Source of the DNA: Desulfobacterium sp.
GTDB taxonomy: Bacteria; Desulfobacterota; Desulfobacteria; Desulfobacterales; Desulfobacteraceae
DNA length: 54,552 bases
Assembly (NCBI GenBank): GCA_016342325.1
Contig: JAEINR010000033.1
Coordinates: 1-54,552 of the forward strand
Direction: 5' to 3'
Below are positions 8,642 through 16,746 of the stretch, piece by piece (the first letter of the stretch is position 1; every line of letters starts with the position of its first letter). The translations under genes and the position numbers were made by a program. The notes below the pieces were generated by a model, which did not search any database, was not told where the DNA came from, and was given only the letters and a program-made list of their open reading frames with translations.

Positions 8642-9469
8642 ATGTTTAAGATAGTAAGTCGGGAAGAGATGGCGCAGGGTACCATCATCCTCAATGAGAT
8701 TGAGGCGCCGCGCATTGCCCGAAAAGCCAAACCGGGTCAGTTTGTTATTCTTCAGGTCAATGAAAAAGGGGAGCGTATTCCGCTCACCATGGCTGATGTG
8801 GATCCGGATAAAGGCACCATCACCATTATTTATATGGTGGTTGGTAAATCCACCGCCTTGTTTGGAAAAATGGCTGTGGGTGAAGAATACTTTGCTGTCA
8901 TCGGTCCCCTTGGCAAGGCCACCCATATCGAAAATCGGGGAAAAGTGGTTTGTGTCGGCGGCGGAACCGGTATTGCCGTTCTCCATCCCATCACCCGTGC
9001 TCTAAAAGATGCGGGTAACCATGTGACCACCATTCTTGGTTCCAGAAACAAGGATCTTCTCATCCTGGAAGATAAAATGGCAAATGCGTCGGACACCCTC
9101 CATATCTGCACAGATGACGGATCCAAGGGTCACCACGGTTTTGTTACGGACGTGCTCAAGGACGTTCTTGAAAAAGAGGATATCAGCCTGGTCGTCGCCA
9201 TCGGTCCCGTGCCCATGATGAAGTTTGTCTCGGCCATCACCAAGGAGAAGGGGGTTGAAACCTTGGTCAGCCTCAACCCCATCATGGTGGATGGCACCGG
9301 AATGTGCGGCGGTTGCCGTGTTTCCGTGGGCGGGGAAACCAAATTTGCCTGTGTTGACGGTCCTGAATTTGACGGTCACAAGGTGGATTATGATGAGCTC
9401 TCCAATCGTCTCAGGGCCTACCTGAATGATGAGCAGAAAAGTGTTGATGAATCTGAGAAGAACGCCTAG
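8642..9469 (+). CDS. nfnA: NfnA-type subunit: NADH-dependent ferredoxin:NADP+ oxidoreductase, small subunit
   Basis: 275 residues. An N-terminal flavin-binding barrel is followed by an NAD-binding domain (GKVVCVGGGTGIAVLHP) and a C-terminal [2Fe-2S] segment GMCGGCRVSVGG with Cys222, Cys225 and Cys237. An Asp five residues before the first Cys may be the fourth ligand, as reported for the Thermotoga Nfn structure. Older annotations call the family 'sulfide dehydrogenase subunit' or 'dihydroorotate dehydrogenase electron-transfer subunit'. With NfnB it catalyses electron bifurcation linking NADH and reduced ferredoxin to two NADP+. AGGAGG lies five bases before the ATG. The nfnB start is 21 bases downstream, so the two form an operon. 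In a sulfate reducer it would balance NAD(P)H and ferredoxin pools. Confidence 0.9.
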   Translation: MFKIVSREEMAQGTIILNEIEAPRIARKAKPGQFVILQVNEKGERIPLTMADVDPDKGTITIIYMVVGKSTALFGKMAVGEEYFAVIGPLGKATHIENRGKVVCVGGGTGIAVLHPITRALKDAGNHVTTILGSRNKDLLILEDKMANASDTLHICTDDGSKGHHGFVTDVLKDVLEKEDISLVVAIGPVPMMKFVSAITKEKGVETLVSLNPIMVDGTGMCGGCRVSVGGETKFACVDGPEFDGHKVDYDELSNRLRAYLNDEQKSVDESEKNA

Positions 9470-9490
9470 TTTAGATATACGGAGGATGTA

Positions 9491-10900
9491 ATGGCAGGTA
9501 AAGATAAGAAGGTAAAGGTGCCGAGGGCTACGATGCCCGAGCAGGCGCCCGAGGTCAGACGACGGAATTTTATGGAAGTGCCCCTGGGGCTGACCGATGA
9601 GATGGCAATAACAGAAGCGGCCCGCTGCCTTCAGTGCAAAAAACCCGCCTGTGTGGAAGGGTGCCCTGTTTCTGTGGATATACCCGGCTTTATCCAAAAA
9701 ATAGCCGACGGGGACTTTTCCGGTGCCATCGAACGGCTCTGGGATAAGAACGCCCTTCCTGCGGTGTGCGGCAGGGTATGCCCCCAGGAGATCCAGTGCG
9801 AAGGAAATTGTATCCTGGGTAAGAAAGGGTCTTCCGTTGCCATTGGTTACCTTGAGCGGTTCGCTGCGGACAAGGCAAGGGAGCTGGGATCCGGCACCCT
9901 TCCCAAGGTTGCCGATAAGACGGGTAAAAAAGTGGCGGTTATCGGTTCCGGTCCCTCGGGTCTTACCGTGGCCGGCGACCTTGTGGTCAAGGGCCATGAT
10001 GTGACGATCTTTGAGGCGTTTCATCAGACGGGCGGCGTTCTTGTATACGGTATTCCTGAGTTCAGGCTTCCCAAGGATATTGTTGCTTCCGAGGTTGCCA
10101 CCCTTGAGAAATTGGGTGTCAAGATTGAGCTCAACAGTGTCGTTGGAACCACCGTCACCATTGATGAGCTTTTTGAGGAGGGTTTTGATGCGGCATATGT
10201 GGGCGTTGGCGCCGGACTGCCAAGGTTCATGAATCTTCCCGGCGAGAACCTCATTGGGGTGTTTTCCGCCAACGAATACCTCACCCGGGCCAACCTCATG
10301 AAGGCCTATCTCTTTCCCGAATACGACACCCCCATTGCAAAGGGCAAGAACGTGGTTGTCCTTGGTGCCGGTAACGTTGCCATGGATGCTGCAAGAACCG
10401 CCATGCGCCTGGGTGCTGATACGGTCAAAATCGTTTACCGACGCTCCAGGGAGGAGATGCCTGCAAGGGCGGAAGAGCTCCACCATGCAGAGCAGGAAGG
10501 GATTGAGTTTGTCCTTTTGACCAACCCGATTCAGTTCTTTGGCGATGACGACGGTCGCCTCAATGGCATGGAGTGCCTGAAGATGGAGCTTGGTGAGCCC
10601 GATGAGTCCGGCAGAAGACGCCCGGTTCCCATTGAGGGATCCGAGTACCGGATCGATTGTGATCTGGTTGTGGTCTCTGTTGGTGCCAAGGCCAATCCCC
10701 TGCTCACCAACTCAACTCCGGATATCGACCTGAATCAATGGGGTAACATTGTGGCCGATCCTGCCACGGGCAAGACATCCAAGAAGGCTGTCTGGGCCGG
10801 GGGTGACATCGCCACGGGCATGGCCACGGTTATTCTTGCCATGGGCGCAGGTCGGGACGCTGCCAATTCGATACACGACTACCTGACCATCGGCTGGTAG
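9491..10900 (+). CDS. nfnB: NfnB-type subunit: NADPH-dependent, glutamate synthase beta-chain-like
   Basis: 469 residues. Two clusters of cysteines bind [4Fe-4S] centres: C46, C49, C54, C58 (CLQCKKPACVEGC) and C93, C97, C103, C107. They are followed by an FAD motif VAVIGSGPSGLTVAGDL and an NADPH motif VVVLGAGNVAMDAART with YRRSREEMPAR. This is the GltD-like large subunit that holds the bifurcating FAD. No gltB is nearby and the gene is paired with nfnA, so NfnB is much more likely than a glutamate synthase beta chain. GGAGG is present upstream of the ATG. It ends at a hairpin-rich region. Confidence 0.92.
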   Translation: MAGKDKKVKVPRATMPEQAPEVRRRNFMEVPLGLTDEMAITEAARCLQCKKPACVEGCPVSVDIPGFIQKIADGDFSGAIERLWDKNALPAVCGRVCPQEIQCEGNCILGKKGSSVAIGYLERFAADKARELGSGTLPKVADKTGKKVAVIGSGPSGLTVAGDLVVKGHDVTIFEAFHQTGGVLVYGIPEFRLPKDIVASEVATLEKLGVKIELNSVVGTTVTIDELFEEGFDAAYVGVGAGLPRFMNLPGENLIGVFSANEYLTRANLMKAYLFPEYDTPIAKGKNVVVLGAGNVAMDAARTAMRLGADTVKIVYRRSREEMPARAEELHHAEQEGIEFVLLTNPIQFFGDDDGRLNGMECLKMELGEPDESGRRRPVPIEGSEYRIDCDLVVVSVGAKANPLLTNSTPDIDLNQWGNIVADPATGKTSKKAVWAGGDIATGMATVILAMGAGRDAANSIHDYLTIGW

Positions 10901-10925
10901 TTTTATATAGTTTTTAGTTTTTACA

Positions 10926-10983
10926 AGGGGAGTAAGGGCCGGATTTAATTTTAAGACTTGCCGTCTTCCGGCTCTTCCCCCTT
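10926..10983 (+). terminator. Nested hairpin after nfnAB
   Basis: An outer stem pairs GCCGGA (10938-10943) with TCCGGC (10967-10972) and extends outward imperfectly through GGGGAGTAAG against CTTCCCCC. An inner hairpin AAGAC-TTGCC-GTCTT spans 10953-10967. It lies about 25 bases past the nfnB stop and is a plausible terminator or mRNA 3' end; no strong T tract follows. Confidence 0.4.
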
Positions 10984-11120
10984 CCTTCCTTTGCCTTGAT
11001 TCCCATAAAAACAGCAGGGCCCGTAAATGCAGATCTGATCCATGGCATGGAAAGGGTCGAAGGGCGGGGGGGGTGCTGGCACCTGTCCCAGGGGGTCAGG
11101 ACCGGTACCAGTCTTTATGG

Positions 11121-11140
11121 TTTGTCCGGATTAAGTTCTG
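11121..11140 (-). repeat. Half copy of the dispersed element (inverted)
   Basis: On the minus strand this reads CAGAACTTAATCCGGACAAA. Its AGAACTTAATCCGGACAA is identical over 18 bases to 37257-37274 (copy D and its flank). The CCAAAATAA hairpin half is missing here. It abuts the 3' end of the CooT gene. Confidence 0.55.
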
Positions 11141-11329
11141 TTAATCTTCCTTGATATAAATTTTGTGGTCCACCAGGGAAAGGGCATGGACATGGCCTTT
11201 AATGAATTTCTGGTCGCCAAAGATGCTTATCAGGCGGATACCTCCTTCCTCGGGCTGCACCAGGTCAACGGCCTCCATGATGAGGCTTTCTTTCTCTTCG
11301 ATCAGCATATAGGCATTTGCTTCACACAT
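11141..11329 (-). CDS. CooT-family nickel-binding protein
   Basis: 62 residues starting MCEANAY, the hallmark of the CooT family, in which Cys2 is the nickel ligand in the Rhodospirillum CooT dimer. CooT helps maturation of Ni-dependent CO dehydrogenase; stand-alone homologues are common in anaerobes with Ni enzymes. The rest (IFGDQKFIKGHVHALSLVDH) fits the small beta-barrel fold. Its start overlaps the end of the upstream DUF3842 gene by 8 bases, so the two are translationally coupled. No CODH gene is in the window. Confidence 0.85.
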   Translation of the reverse strand: MCEANAYMLIEEKESLIMEAVDLVQPEEGGIRLISIFGDQKFIKGHVHALSLVDHKIYIKED

Positions 11330-11777
11330 TATATTGCTCCTTGTTCTCTGGTTGGAAATCTTTCAGGTGCGTCTCAATCAGTTCATCCACAAGCCGTGGC
11401 AGTGGGGTTGATGGGAGTCCCACGATCTCGAAGTTCTCCTGGGTCAGGGGAATCAGGATCTTTTTCGCCCTGGAAAGAGAGATGGCTTCAGCCATTTCCA
11501 GGGTGAGTTCACCCATCATGGAGTGGGGCATGATGATGCCCACCGTTCCGATGATCAGGTCCGCCGTTCTTACGGTCTGGACAATGGCGTTGGCGCCGGA
11601 TGCCCCCCTGTTGGCCCTGGATTTCAGCATCTGGGCCGTTGCAATGGCATTGGTGCCAAGGGCCAGTATTTCGAGGCTCTCCCCAAAACGATCTTTCAGC
11701 TTTCGGATAACGGTTGAGCCGATGCCTCCGCCCTGGCCGTCTATTACGCATACTGTACACATTCTCGTAGGTTTCAT
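11322..11777 (-). CDS. DUF3842 family protein
   Basis: 151 residues of the DUF3842 type: VCVIDGQGGGIGSTVIRKLK at the N-terminus looks like a Rossmann-type glycine-rich loop, followed by ILALGTNAIATAQML and DLIIGTVGIIMPHSMMGELT. Function unknown. It is overlapped by the CooT gene downstream; a DUF3842/CooT pair suggests a shared role in metal handling (inference). The ATG at 11777 is preceded by AAGGAA at 7 bases. The last residues overlap the CooT start. Confidence 0.8.
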   Translation of the reverse strand: MKPTRMCTVCVIDGQGGGIGSTVIRKLKDRFGESLEILALGTNAIATAQMLKSRANRGASGANAIVQTVRTADLIIGTVGIIMPHSMMGELTLEMAEAISLSRAKKILIPLTQENFEIVGLPSTPLPRLVDELIETHLKDFQPENKEQYNV

Positions 11778-11857
11778 GATGTTTCCTTAGCCGGGTTAAA
11801 TGGTTTTGTCAAGACATGGGGCGGTCAAAAGATGAATTTTTTTGGGGGGGTGGGGCG

Positions 11858-12493
11858 TCAAGGTTTAAACTCGATGCTGTCCGGGGGGACGTCCACAGCG
11901 AGGTTGCGAAGAAAAACCGTTTCCCGGGAGCCGTCGGAGAAGCGTTTTATCACTTTTATGGGTAAGCCTAATTTTGGGTGCACCCATAGTTGATAGGTTC
12001 CCTGGACACTTTTAATCATAAGTCGGGGGCAGGTGAGGCCCTCCACCACCTCCGGTGGAAGAAGGGTGACCGTGCCTTCTTTGGCGTAACCCGTTGCGGA
12101 CCGGATCAGGGCGCCCAGGTCGGAGTGGTCCACGGTATGCCCCCTTTGGTCGGTGATCAGGCGGTTTTCCGGAGAGAGGTTTAGGGTAATCAGTCGTGTT
12201 GAAAAGGGACGAAGGGTCACCCTGTTGCGGATGGGGTCAAAAATAAGCCGTGCGCCCCGGTGGGGGTGGATAAAGTCCATCCGGATGAACCCCGGTTTTT
12301 GGTAGGCGTAGATAATGCGGGTGCGGCCATCCTCCCCTTCTGAATCAAGAAGGGTTGTGTAGTTTGTCAACCCAATGAACCGTTCGGTCATTTCTGTAAG
12401 AAGTGGATGTTCTTCCCCCCACACGGGTGCGGTAAGGAAAAGGTATGTCCAGAGCAGAATCGTCCATGGGGCGCATGGGGTCATGGAGCGCAT
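11858..12493 (-). CDS. LolA-like / outer-membrane lipoprotein-sorting-type secreted protein
   Basis: About 211 residues. The N-terminus is a signal peptide (TILLWTYLFLTAPVWGEE). The mature part has alternating strands, such as TRIIYAYQKPGFIRMDFIH and GARLIFDPIRNRVTLRP, that resemble the open barrel of LolA/DUF1571 proteins, which carry lipoproteins or lipids across the periplasm. I place the start at 12493, just after the stop of the upstream SRPBCC gene; a longer reading frame overlapping that gene lacks support, and 12484 is an alternative start. Its partner gene is the upstream SRPBCC protein. Function is inferred from fold-like features only. Confidence 0.7.
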   Translation of the reverse strand: MRSMTPCAPWTILLWTYLFLTAPVWGEEHPLLTEMTERFIGLTNYTTLLDSEGEDGRTRIIYAYQKPGFIRMDFIHPHRGARLIFDPIRNRVTLRPFSTRLITLNLSPENRLITDQRGHTVDHSDLGALIRSATGYAKEGTVTLLPPEVVEGLTCPRLMIKSVQGTYQLWVHPKLGLPIKVIKRFSDGSRETVFLRNLAVDVPPDSIEFKP

Positions 12494-12497
12494 GGAG

Positions 12498-13004
12498 TCA
12501 TGGCGTGGCCTCCTTGGCAAGGTGTTGGGTAAACCCTTGCATTCCCCTTGCCATAAGCCGGTTGTGATTTTCACGGAAATATCCCTTTAAAAACGGTGAC
12601 AAAAGGGTCATCCAGGGGGTGGCGGTTCGCACATCCAGGGAAAAGAAAACCTGGGTTCCGTGCTGATTTTCCTGGATACGACAGGTGCAGTGCCCTTGGA
12701 TATCCCCATGGACGTCGGCGGAAATGGAGGTCTGGGGGCGGGCTTCCCTGACCACGGCGTGGATCTCAAGGCGGTAGGGGAGGGGGCCCTTCCACCGTGT
12801 CCGGTATTGCTTGCCTGCCATGACAACGGGAAGATCATCAACGGAATGGGAAACCTCCAACCCTTTCCACCAATCGGGCCACCCATCCACATGGATGATT
12901 GTGTCCCACACTTTTTCTGCAGAAGCCTCAACCCGCCACTTCTCTTCAAATCGGTAGCGCAGCCATTGATCCAGCCAAGAAAACATCCGTTTTGTTTGCC
13001 CCAT
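12498..13004 (-). CDS. SRPBCC (START/polyketide cyclase-like) family protein
   Basis: 168 residues. The pattern FEEKWRVEASAEKVWDTI, DGWPDWWKGLE and RLEIHAVVREARPQ is typical of the START-like helix-grip fold, with a hydrophobic cavity for a lipid or other apolar ligand. There is no signal peptide. The stop is 5 bases before the LolA-like gene, so the two form a minus-strand operon. A lipid-transfer or lipid-sensing role together with the LolA-like protein is conceivable but unproven. Confidence 0.75.
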   Translation of the reverse strand: MGQTKRMFSWLDQWLRYRFEEKWRVEASAEKVWDTIIHVDGWPDWWKGLEVSHSVDDLPVVMAGKQYRTRWKGPLPYRLEIHAVVREARPQTSISADVHGDIQGHCTCRIQENQHGTQVFFSLDVRTATPWMTLLSPFLKGYFRENHNRLMARGMQGFTQHLAKEATP

Positions 13005-13297
13005 TGCTCCCTATCCTATTTTCTTTTTGCTCCATAAAATCCCAATGGATTTTTTTTGATTCCGCACATTAGCACATACGCCTCCATATTTTCCTAAAAT
13101 TTTATTAAAGATGCCGGCTCCTGAAAGGAAAACACCCATGGAGGCGACGTTTGTCCTGGTGGAAAACAGATTGCGAATGGGATGGCGCAAGGTGACAAAG
13201 GAAAATTTCAAAAAAGGTTGATTAAATAGGTCGGTCGTGTATAACCTGAAGGGTTTGGAAAAAAATATTATATATAAATTAAGTCACAGGTACGAAT

Positions 13298-14677
13298 ATG
13301 GATTATGATGTCATTATTGTCGGGGGAGGGCCTGCCGGGCTTTTTTCAGCATTTCACCTGGTGGAAAATTCCGATTTACGGGTTCTCATGATCGAAAAGG
13401 GGCGAAGCCCCCTTGCCCGTAAATGTCCCAACCATAAGCTCCAGAAGTGCGTGGGTTGCGATCCGTGCAACATCCTTGCAGGGGTTGGCGGTGCCGGCCT
13501 CTATTCAGACGGAAAGCTCAACTTCATCCCCCGCCTTGGCAAGACCGATCTCACCCAGTTCATGTCCCTTACCCAGGCCCAGGAACTCATTGATGAGACT
13601 GAAGGCATTTTTACCCGGTTCGGTATGGACGGGTCTGTTTATCCCACCAACATGGCCGAGGCAAAGCAAACACGGAAAGAGGCAAAACGCCACGGTATAG
13701 ACCTGTTGCTGATCAAGCAGAAGCACCTGGGCAGCGACAACCTTCCCGGCTATATTGCGGGTATGGCCGAGTATATCGAGTCAAAGGGACTTACCATTAA
13801 GACCCGGGAAGCTGTGGAGGATATCACCGAACAGGATGGGCGGGTTACCGGCGTGGTCACGGACAAGGGAACCTACACCGCCGCCAACGTGATCCTGGCA
13901 CCGGGGCGCATCGGCGCGAACTGGGTCTCGACCCTTGCCCAGAAGCATAAGATCAATGTCTCCCAACGGGGGATTGAGGTCGGCGTGCGGGTGGAGGTTC
14001 ACAACGATATCATGGACGATCTGTGCAACGTGATCTACGATCCCACCTTTTTTGTCCAGACCCCGACCTATGACGATCAGACACGGACTTTCTGTACCAA
14101 TCAGGGGGGATTCATCTCCCTTGAGAATTACAAGGAATTTGTCTGCGTAAACGGCCATGCCTACTCCGGGAAAAAATCCCGGAACACCAATTTTGCCTTT
14201 CTTTCCAAGGTGGTCTTGACCGAGCCTGTCACAGACAACCAGGCCTATGGGGAGTCCATTGGCCGGCTGGCCACCATTATCGGCGGGGGCAAGCCCATTC
14301 TCCAGCGGTTCGGCGACCTGAAGCGGGGACGTCGGTCGACCTGGAACAGGATCCGCAAGGGCTATATCGAGCCCACCATGACCAATGTGGTGTGCGGCGA
14401 CATTGCCATGGCCCTTCCCGGGCGGATTCTCTGCAACCTCATCGAGGGACTTGAAGCCTTGAACCAGGTGGTTCCCGGGGTTTCCAACGATGAGACCTTG
14501 CTCTACGCGCCGGAGATCAAGTTCTTTGCCACCCAGATCGAGACCGACAACGATCTGGAGACCTCTGTCAAGGGAATGTATGTTGCCGGAGACGGCCCTG
14601 GCGTTGCCGGAAATATCGTGTCTGCAGCGGCCACAGGACTGATCCCGGCAAAGCGTATTCTGGCCGGGCCTCAATAA
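13298..14677 (+). CDS. NAD(P)/FAD-dependent oxidoreductase (COG2509-like)
   Basis: 459-residue flavoprotein. The N-terminal dinucleotide fold is MDYDVIIVGGGPAGLFSAF. A cysteine-rich stretch follows at about residues 45-60 (CPNHKLQKCVGCDPC), then GVGGAGLYSDGKLN. The C-terminal FAD motif is MYVAGDGPGVAGNIVSAA. This fits the uncharacterised FAD-dependent dehydrogenase family often described as COG2509. The four cysteines could bind a metal or Fe-S centre. The ATG at 13298 fits the fold; upstream DNA is AT-rich (TATTATATATAAATT). A 124-base gap separates it from the CoA-transferase on the same strand. Confidence 0.85.
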   Translation: MDYDVIIVGGGPAGLFSAFHLVENSDLRVLMIEKGRSPLARKCPNHKLQKCVGCDPCNILAGVGGAGLYSDGKLNFIPRLGKTDLTQFMSLTQAQELIDETEGIFTRFGMDGSVYPTNMAEAKQTRKEAKRHGIDLLLIKQKHLGSDNLPGYIAGMAEYIESKGLTIKTREAVEDITEQDGRVTGVVTDKGTYTAANVILAPGRIGANWVSTLAQKHKINVSQRGIEVGVRVEVHNDIMDDLCNVIYDPTFFVQTPTYDDQTRTFCTNQGGFISLENYKEFVCVNGHAYSGKKSRNTNFAFLSKVVLTEPVTDNQAYGESIGRLATIIGGGKPILQRFGDLKRGRRSTWNRIRKGYIEPTMTNVVCGDIAMALPGRILCNLIEGLEALNQVVPGVSNDETLLYAPEIKFFATQIETDNDLETSVKGMYVAGDGPGVAGNIVSAAATGLIPAKRILAGPQ

Positions 14678-14801
14678 AATCCTGTAACACAACTTTTTAC
14701 TAGTTATTTGGGATGTCATGGGTATGCGTTCTGTGGTATGGTGGCTTAAAAAACGGAATTCTGGAACGGTTTCGGTGTCTCAAACATACGGGAGATTGAT
14801 T

Positions 14802-16685
14802 ATGACCCTTCAGGAATGCTACCCTGAGAAACTCCTCTCTTCAGAAGAGGCAGTGAAGAAAATAGAGAATGGCAGCCGGGTGTTCGTCGGTACCGGATGC
14901 GGTGAACCCCAGGCGCTGATACGGGCCATGGTGGCGGATCGGTCCATCCAGGACATCGTTGTTTACCAGATGCTCAGCTCCACCTTTGCCAAGTACATGA
15001 ACCATGAGGATTTCCTCTACCGGTTCTCCCTCAAGCTCTTCTTTATCAGCGTGGACATGCGCCGGGCCGCCTTTGAAGGAAAGATCGACTATATCCCCGT
15101 TTATCTTTCCCAGATACCCCAGATCTTTGCCAGCCAGGAGATCGGCCTGGATGTGGCCCTTGTCCAGGTGAGCCCCCCGGACAAGTTCGGATTCTGCAGC
15201 CTTGGCATCTCGGTGGATATCACCCTTTCCGGTATGCAAAATGCCGAGATCGTGATCGCCCAGGTCAACCCCCAGATGCCCAGAACCTGGGGAGACAGCC
15301 TGGTCCATGTGGATGAGATCGACTACCTGGTGTTCAATGACGAGCCCCTGGTGGAGGCGCCGTCCAGTGATAAGAATAGCAAGGTGATCCAGCGGATCGG
15401 CCACTATGTGAACCAGCTGGTGGACGACGGTGCCACCATTCAGGTGGGGTTCGGCCACCTTCCCGATGCCGTTGTCTCCTGCCTTGACGGGAAAAAGGAT
15501 CTGGGGATTCATACCCAGGTGATCACGGACGGGATGCTGCCCCTGTTTAAGAAAAAGGTGATTACCAACCGGAACAAGAGTTATTTGCCGGGGCGGGTGG
15601 TGGCCTCTCTCTGCATGGGGTCCAAAGAGCTCTATGATTACGTGGACAACAACCCCATGTTTTACTTCCGGTCTTCGGAATTTGTCAATGATCCCAATGT
15701 GATCGCCAAGAACGATAACTTCATCTCCATCTCCTCGGCCCTTGAGGTGGATCTCACCGGCCAGATCTGTACCGATTCCAGGGGGTATCTCTTCTATTCC
15801 GGCATCGGCGATCAGGTGGACTTCATCCGGGGCTCCTGCATGTCCAAGGGCGGGTTTTCCATCATCGTCATTCCGTCCACGGCCCAGAACGGTGAAGTCT
15901 CAAGGATCGTTCCCCACTTGAGCGAGGGGGCGGGTGTGGCAACCACCCGTGGGGATATCGATATCGTGGTGACCGAGTACGGCATTGCTGAACTCAGAAG
16001 AAAGAGCATCTACCAGCGGGTGATGGAGCTTGCTCAGATTGCCCATCCCAAGTTTCGTAAGGAGCTGATCGATGAGGCCAAGAAACGCCGGTACATCTTC
16101 CCGGACCAGCTGCCGCCCACCACCCAGGATCTGCTATTTCTGGACAACTACAGATATTCCATGGCCCTTCCCATGGGCAAGCACGTGGATTTTCGTCCGG
16201 TCATGCCCTCGGACGAGTTCGAGTCCCGGCAGTTCTTCTACTCCCTCCAGGAGACCACCATCTATTATCGGTTTTTTAACAAGAGAAAGGTCTTTTCCAG
16301 GGACATGCTCCAGCGCCAGTGGGCCGATGTGGACTACACCCGGAACATGACCATCATTGGTTTTATGCAGACGGGCAAGCGCAAGCAGATCGTGGCCATC
16401 GGATCCTATGCCGAGGCAGGGGAGCATGAGGCCGAGGTGGCCTTCCTGGTCAAGGAGGATCTCCACGGCATGGGCATCGGCACCTATCTTCTGGAGGTGC
16501 TCGAAGGCATTGCAAGGGAGAATCGCTACGACACCTTTGTGGCCACGGTTCTTGCCGAGAACAGAAAGATGATCCGGGTATTTCAGAACCACTTTCCCAG
16601 TGCAAAGCTGATTCGCACCGGCGGCGGAGAACTTGAGATCCAGATGGCGTTTGAGTCGGGGAAGGATCTTCCTCCCCCTTCGTAA
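14802..16685 (+). CDS. Acetyl-CoA hydrolase/CoA-transferase fused to a GNAT acetyltransferase
   Basis: 627 residues. Residues ~1-450 form a class I CoA-transferase of the Cat1/4-hydroxybutyrate CoA-transferase group, with IQVGFGHLPDAV, SALEVDLTGQ (Glu315 at the place of the catalytic Glu), GIGDQVDFIRG and VTEYGIAELRRKS. Residues ~460-615 form a GNAT domain with the acetyl-CoA-binding loop LHGMGIGTYLLEVL. The first half would move CoA between acyl groups (for example acetate and another acid) or hydrolyse acetyl-CoA. The GNAT half could acetylate a protein or small molecule using the same acetyl-CoA. The start at 14802 (MTLQECYP) has GGGAGA upstream; an earlier in-frame ATG at 14718 lacks support. 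It ends at a strong terminator. Confidence 0.9.
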   Translation: MTLQECYPEKLLSSEEAVKKIENGSRVFVGTGCGEPQALIRAMVADRSIQDIVVYQMLSSTFAKYMNHEDFLYRFSLKLFFISVDMRRAAFEGKIDYIPVYLSQIPQIFASQEIGLDVALVQVSPPDKFGFCSLGISVDITLSGMQNAEIVIAQVNPQMPRTWGDSLVHVDEIDYLVFNDEPLVEAPSSDKNSKVIQRIGHYVNQLVDDGATIQVGFGHLPDAVVSCLDGKKDLGIHTQVITDGMLPLFKKKVITNRNKSYLPGRVVASLCMGSKELYDYVDNNPMFYFRSSEFVNDPNVIAKNDNFISISSALEVDLTGQICTDSRGYLFYSGIGDQVDFIRGSCMSKGGFSIIVIPSTAQNGEVSRIVPHLSEGAGVATTRGDIDIVVTEYGIAELRRKSIYQRVMELAQIAHPKFRKELIDEAKKRRYIFPDQLPPTTQDLLFLDNYRYSMALPMGKHVDFRPVMPSDEFESRQFFYSLQETTIYYRFFNKRKVFSRDMLQRQWADVDYTRNMTIIGFMQTGKRKQIVAIGSYAEAGEHEAEVAFLVKEDLHGMGIGTYLLEVLEGIARENRYDTFVATVLAENRKMIRVFQNHFPSAKLIRTGGGELEIQMAFESGKDLPPPS

Positions 16686-16688
16686 ACA

Positions 16689-16723
16689 AATTGAGCCCGG
16701 TGCTTATCACACCGGGCTCAATT
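16689..16723. terminator. Strong bidirectional terminator
   Basis: A perfect 14-bp stem (AATTGAGCCCGGTG, 16689-16702, with 16710-16723) and a 7-base loop, between convergent genes ending at 16685 (+) and 16747 (-). Symmetry and position suit termination in both directions. Confidence 0.8.
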
Positions 16724-16746
16724 CGGTTACAAAGGTCTCTGTCAGC

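Noticed and set aside
9491-10900. Glutamate synthase small subunit (gltD)
   Set aside because: No gltB nearby and immediate linkage to an nfnA-type gene; Nfn is the better reading.
13011-13211. 66-residue minus-strand open frame upstream of the FAD oxidoreductase
   Set aside because: TTG start, no ribosome-binding site and no recognisable protein pattern; probably chance.
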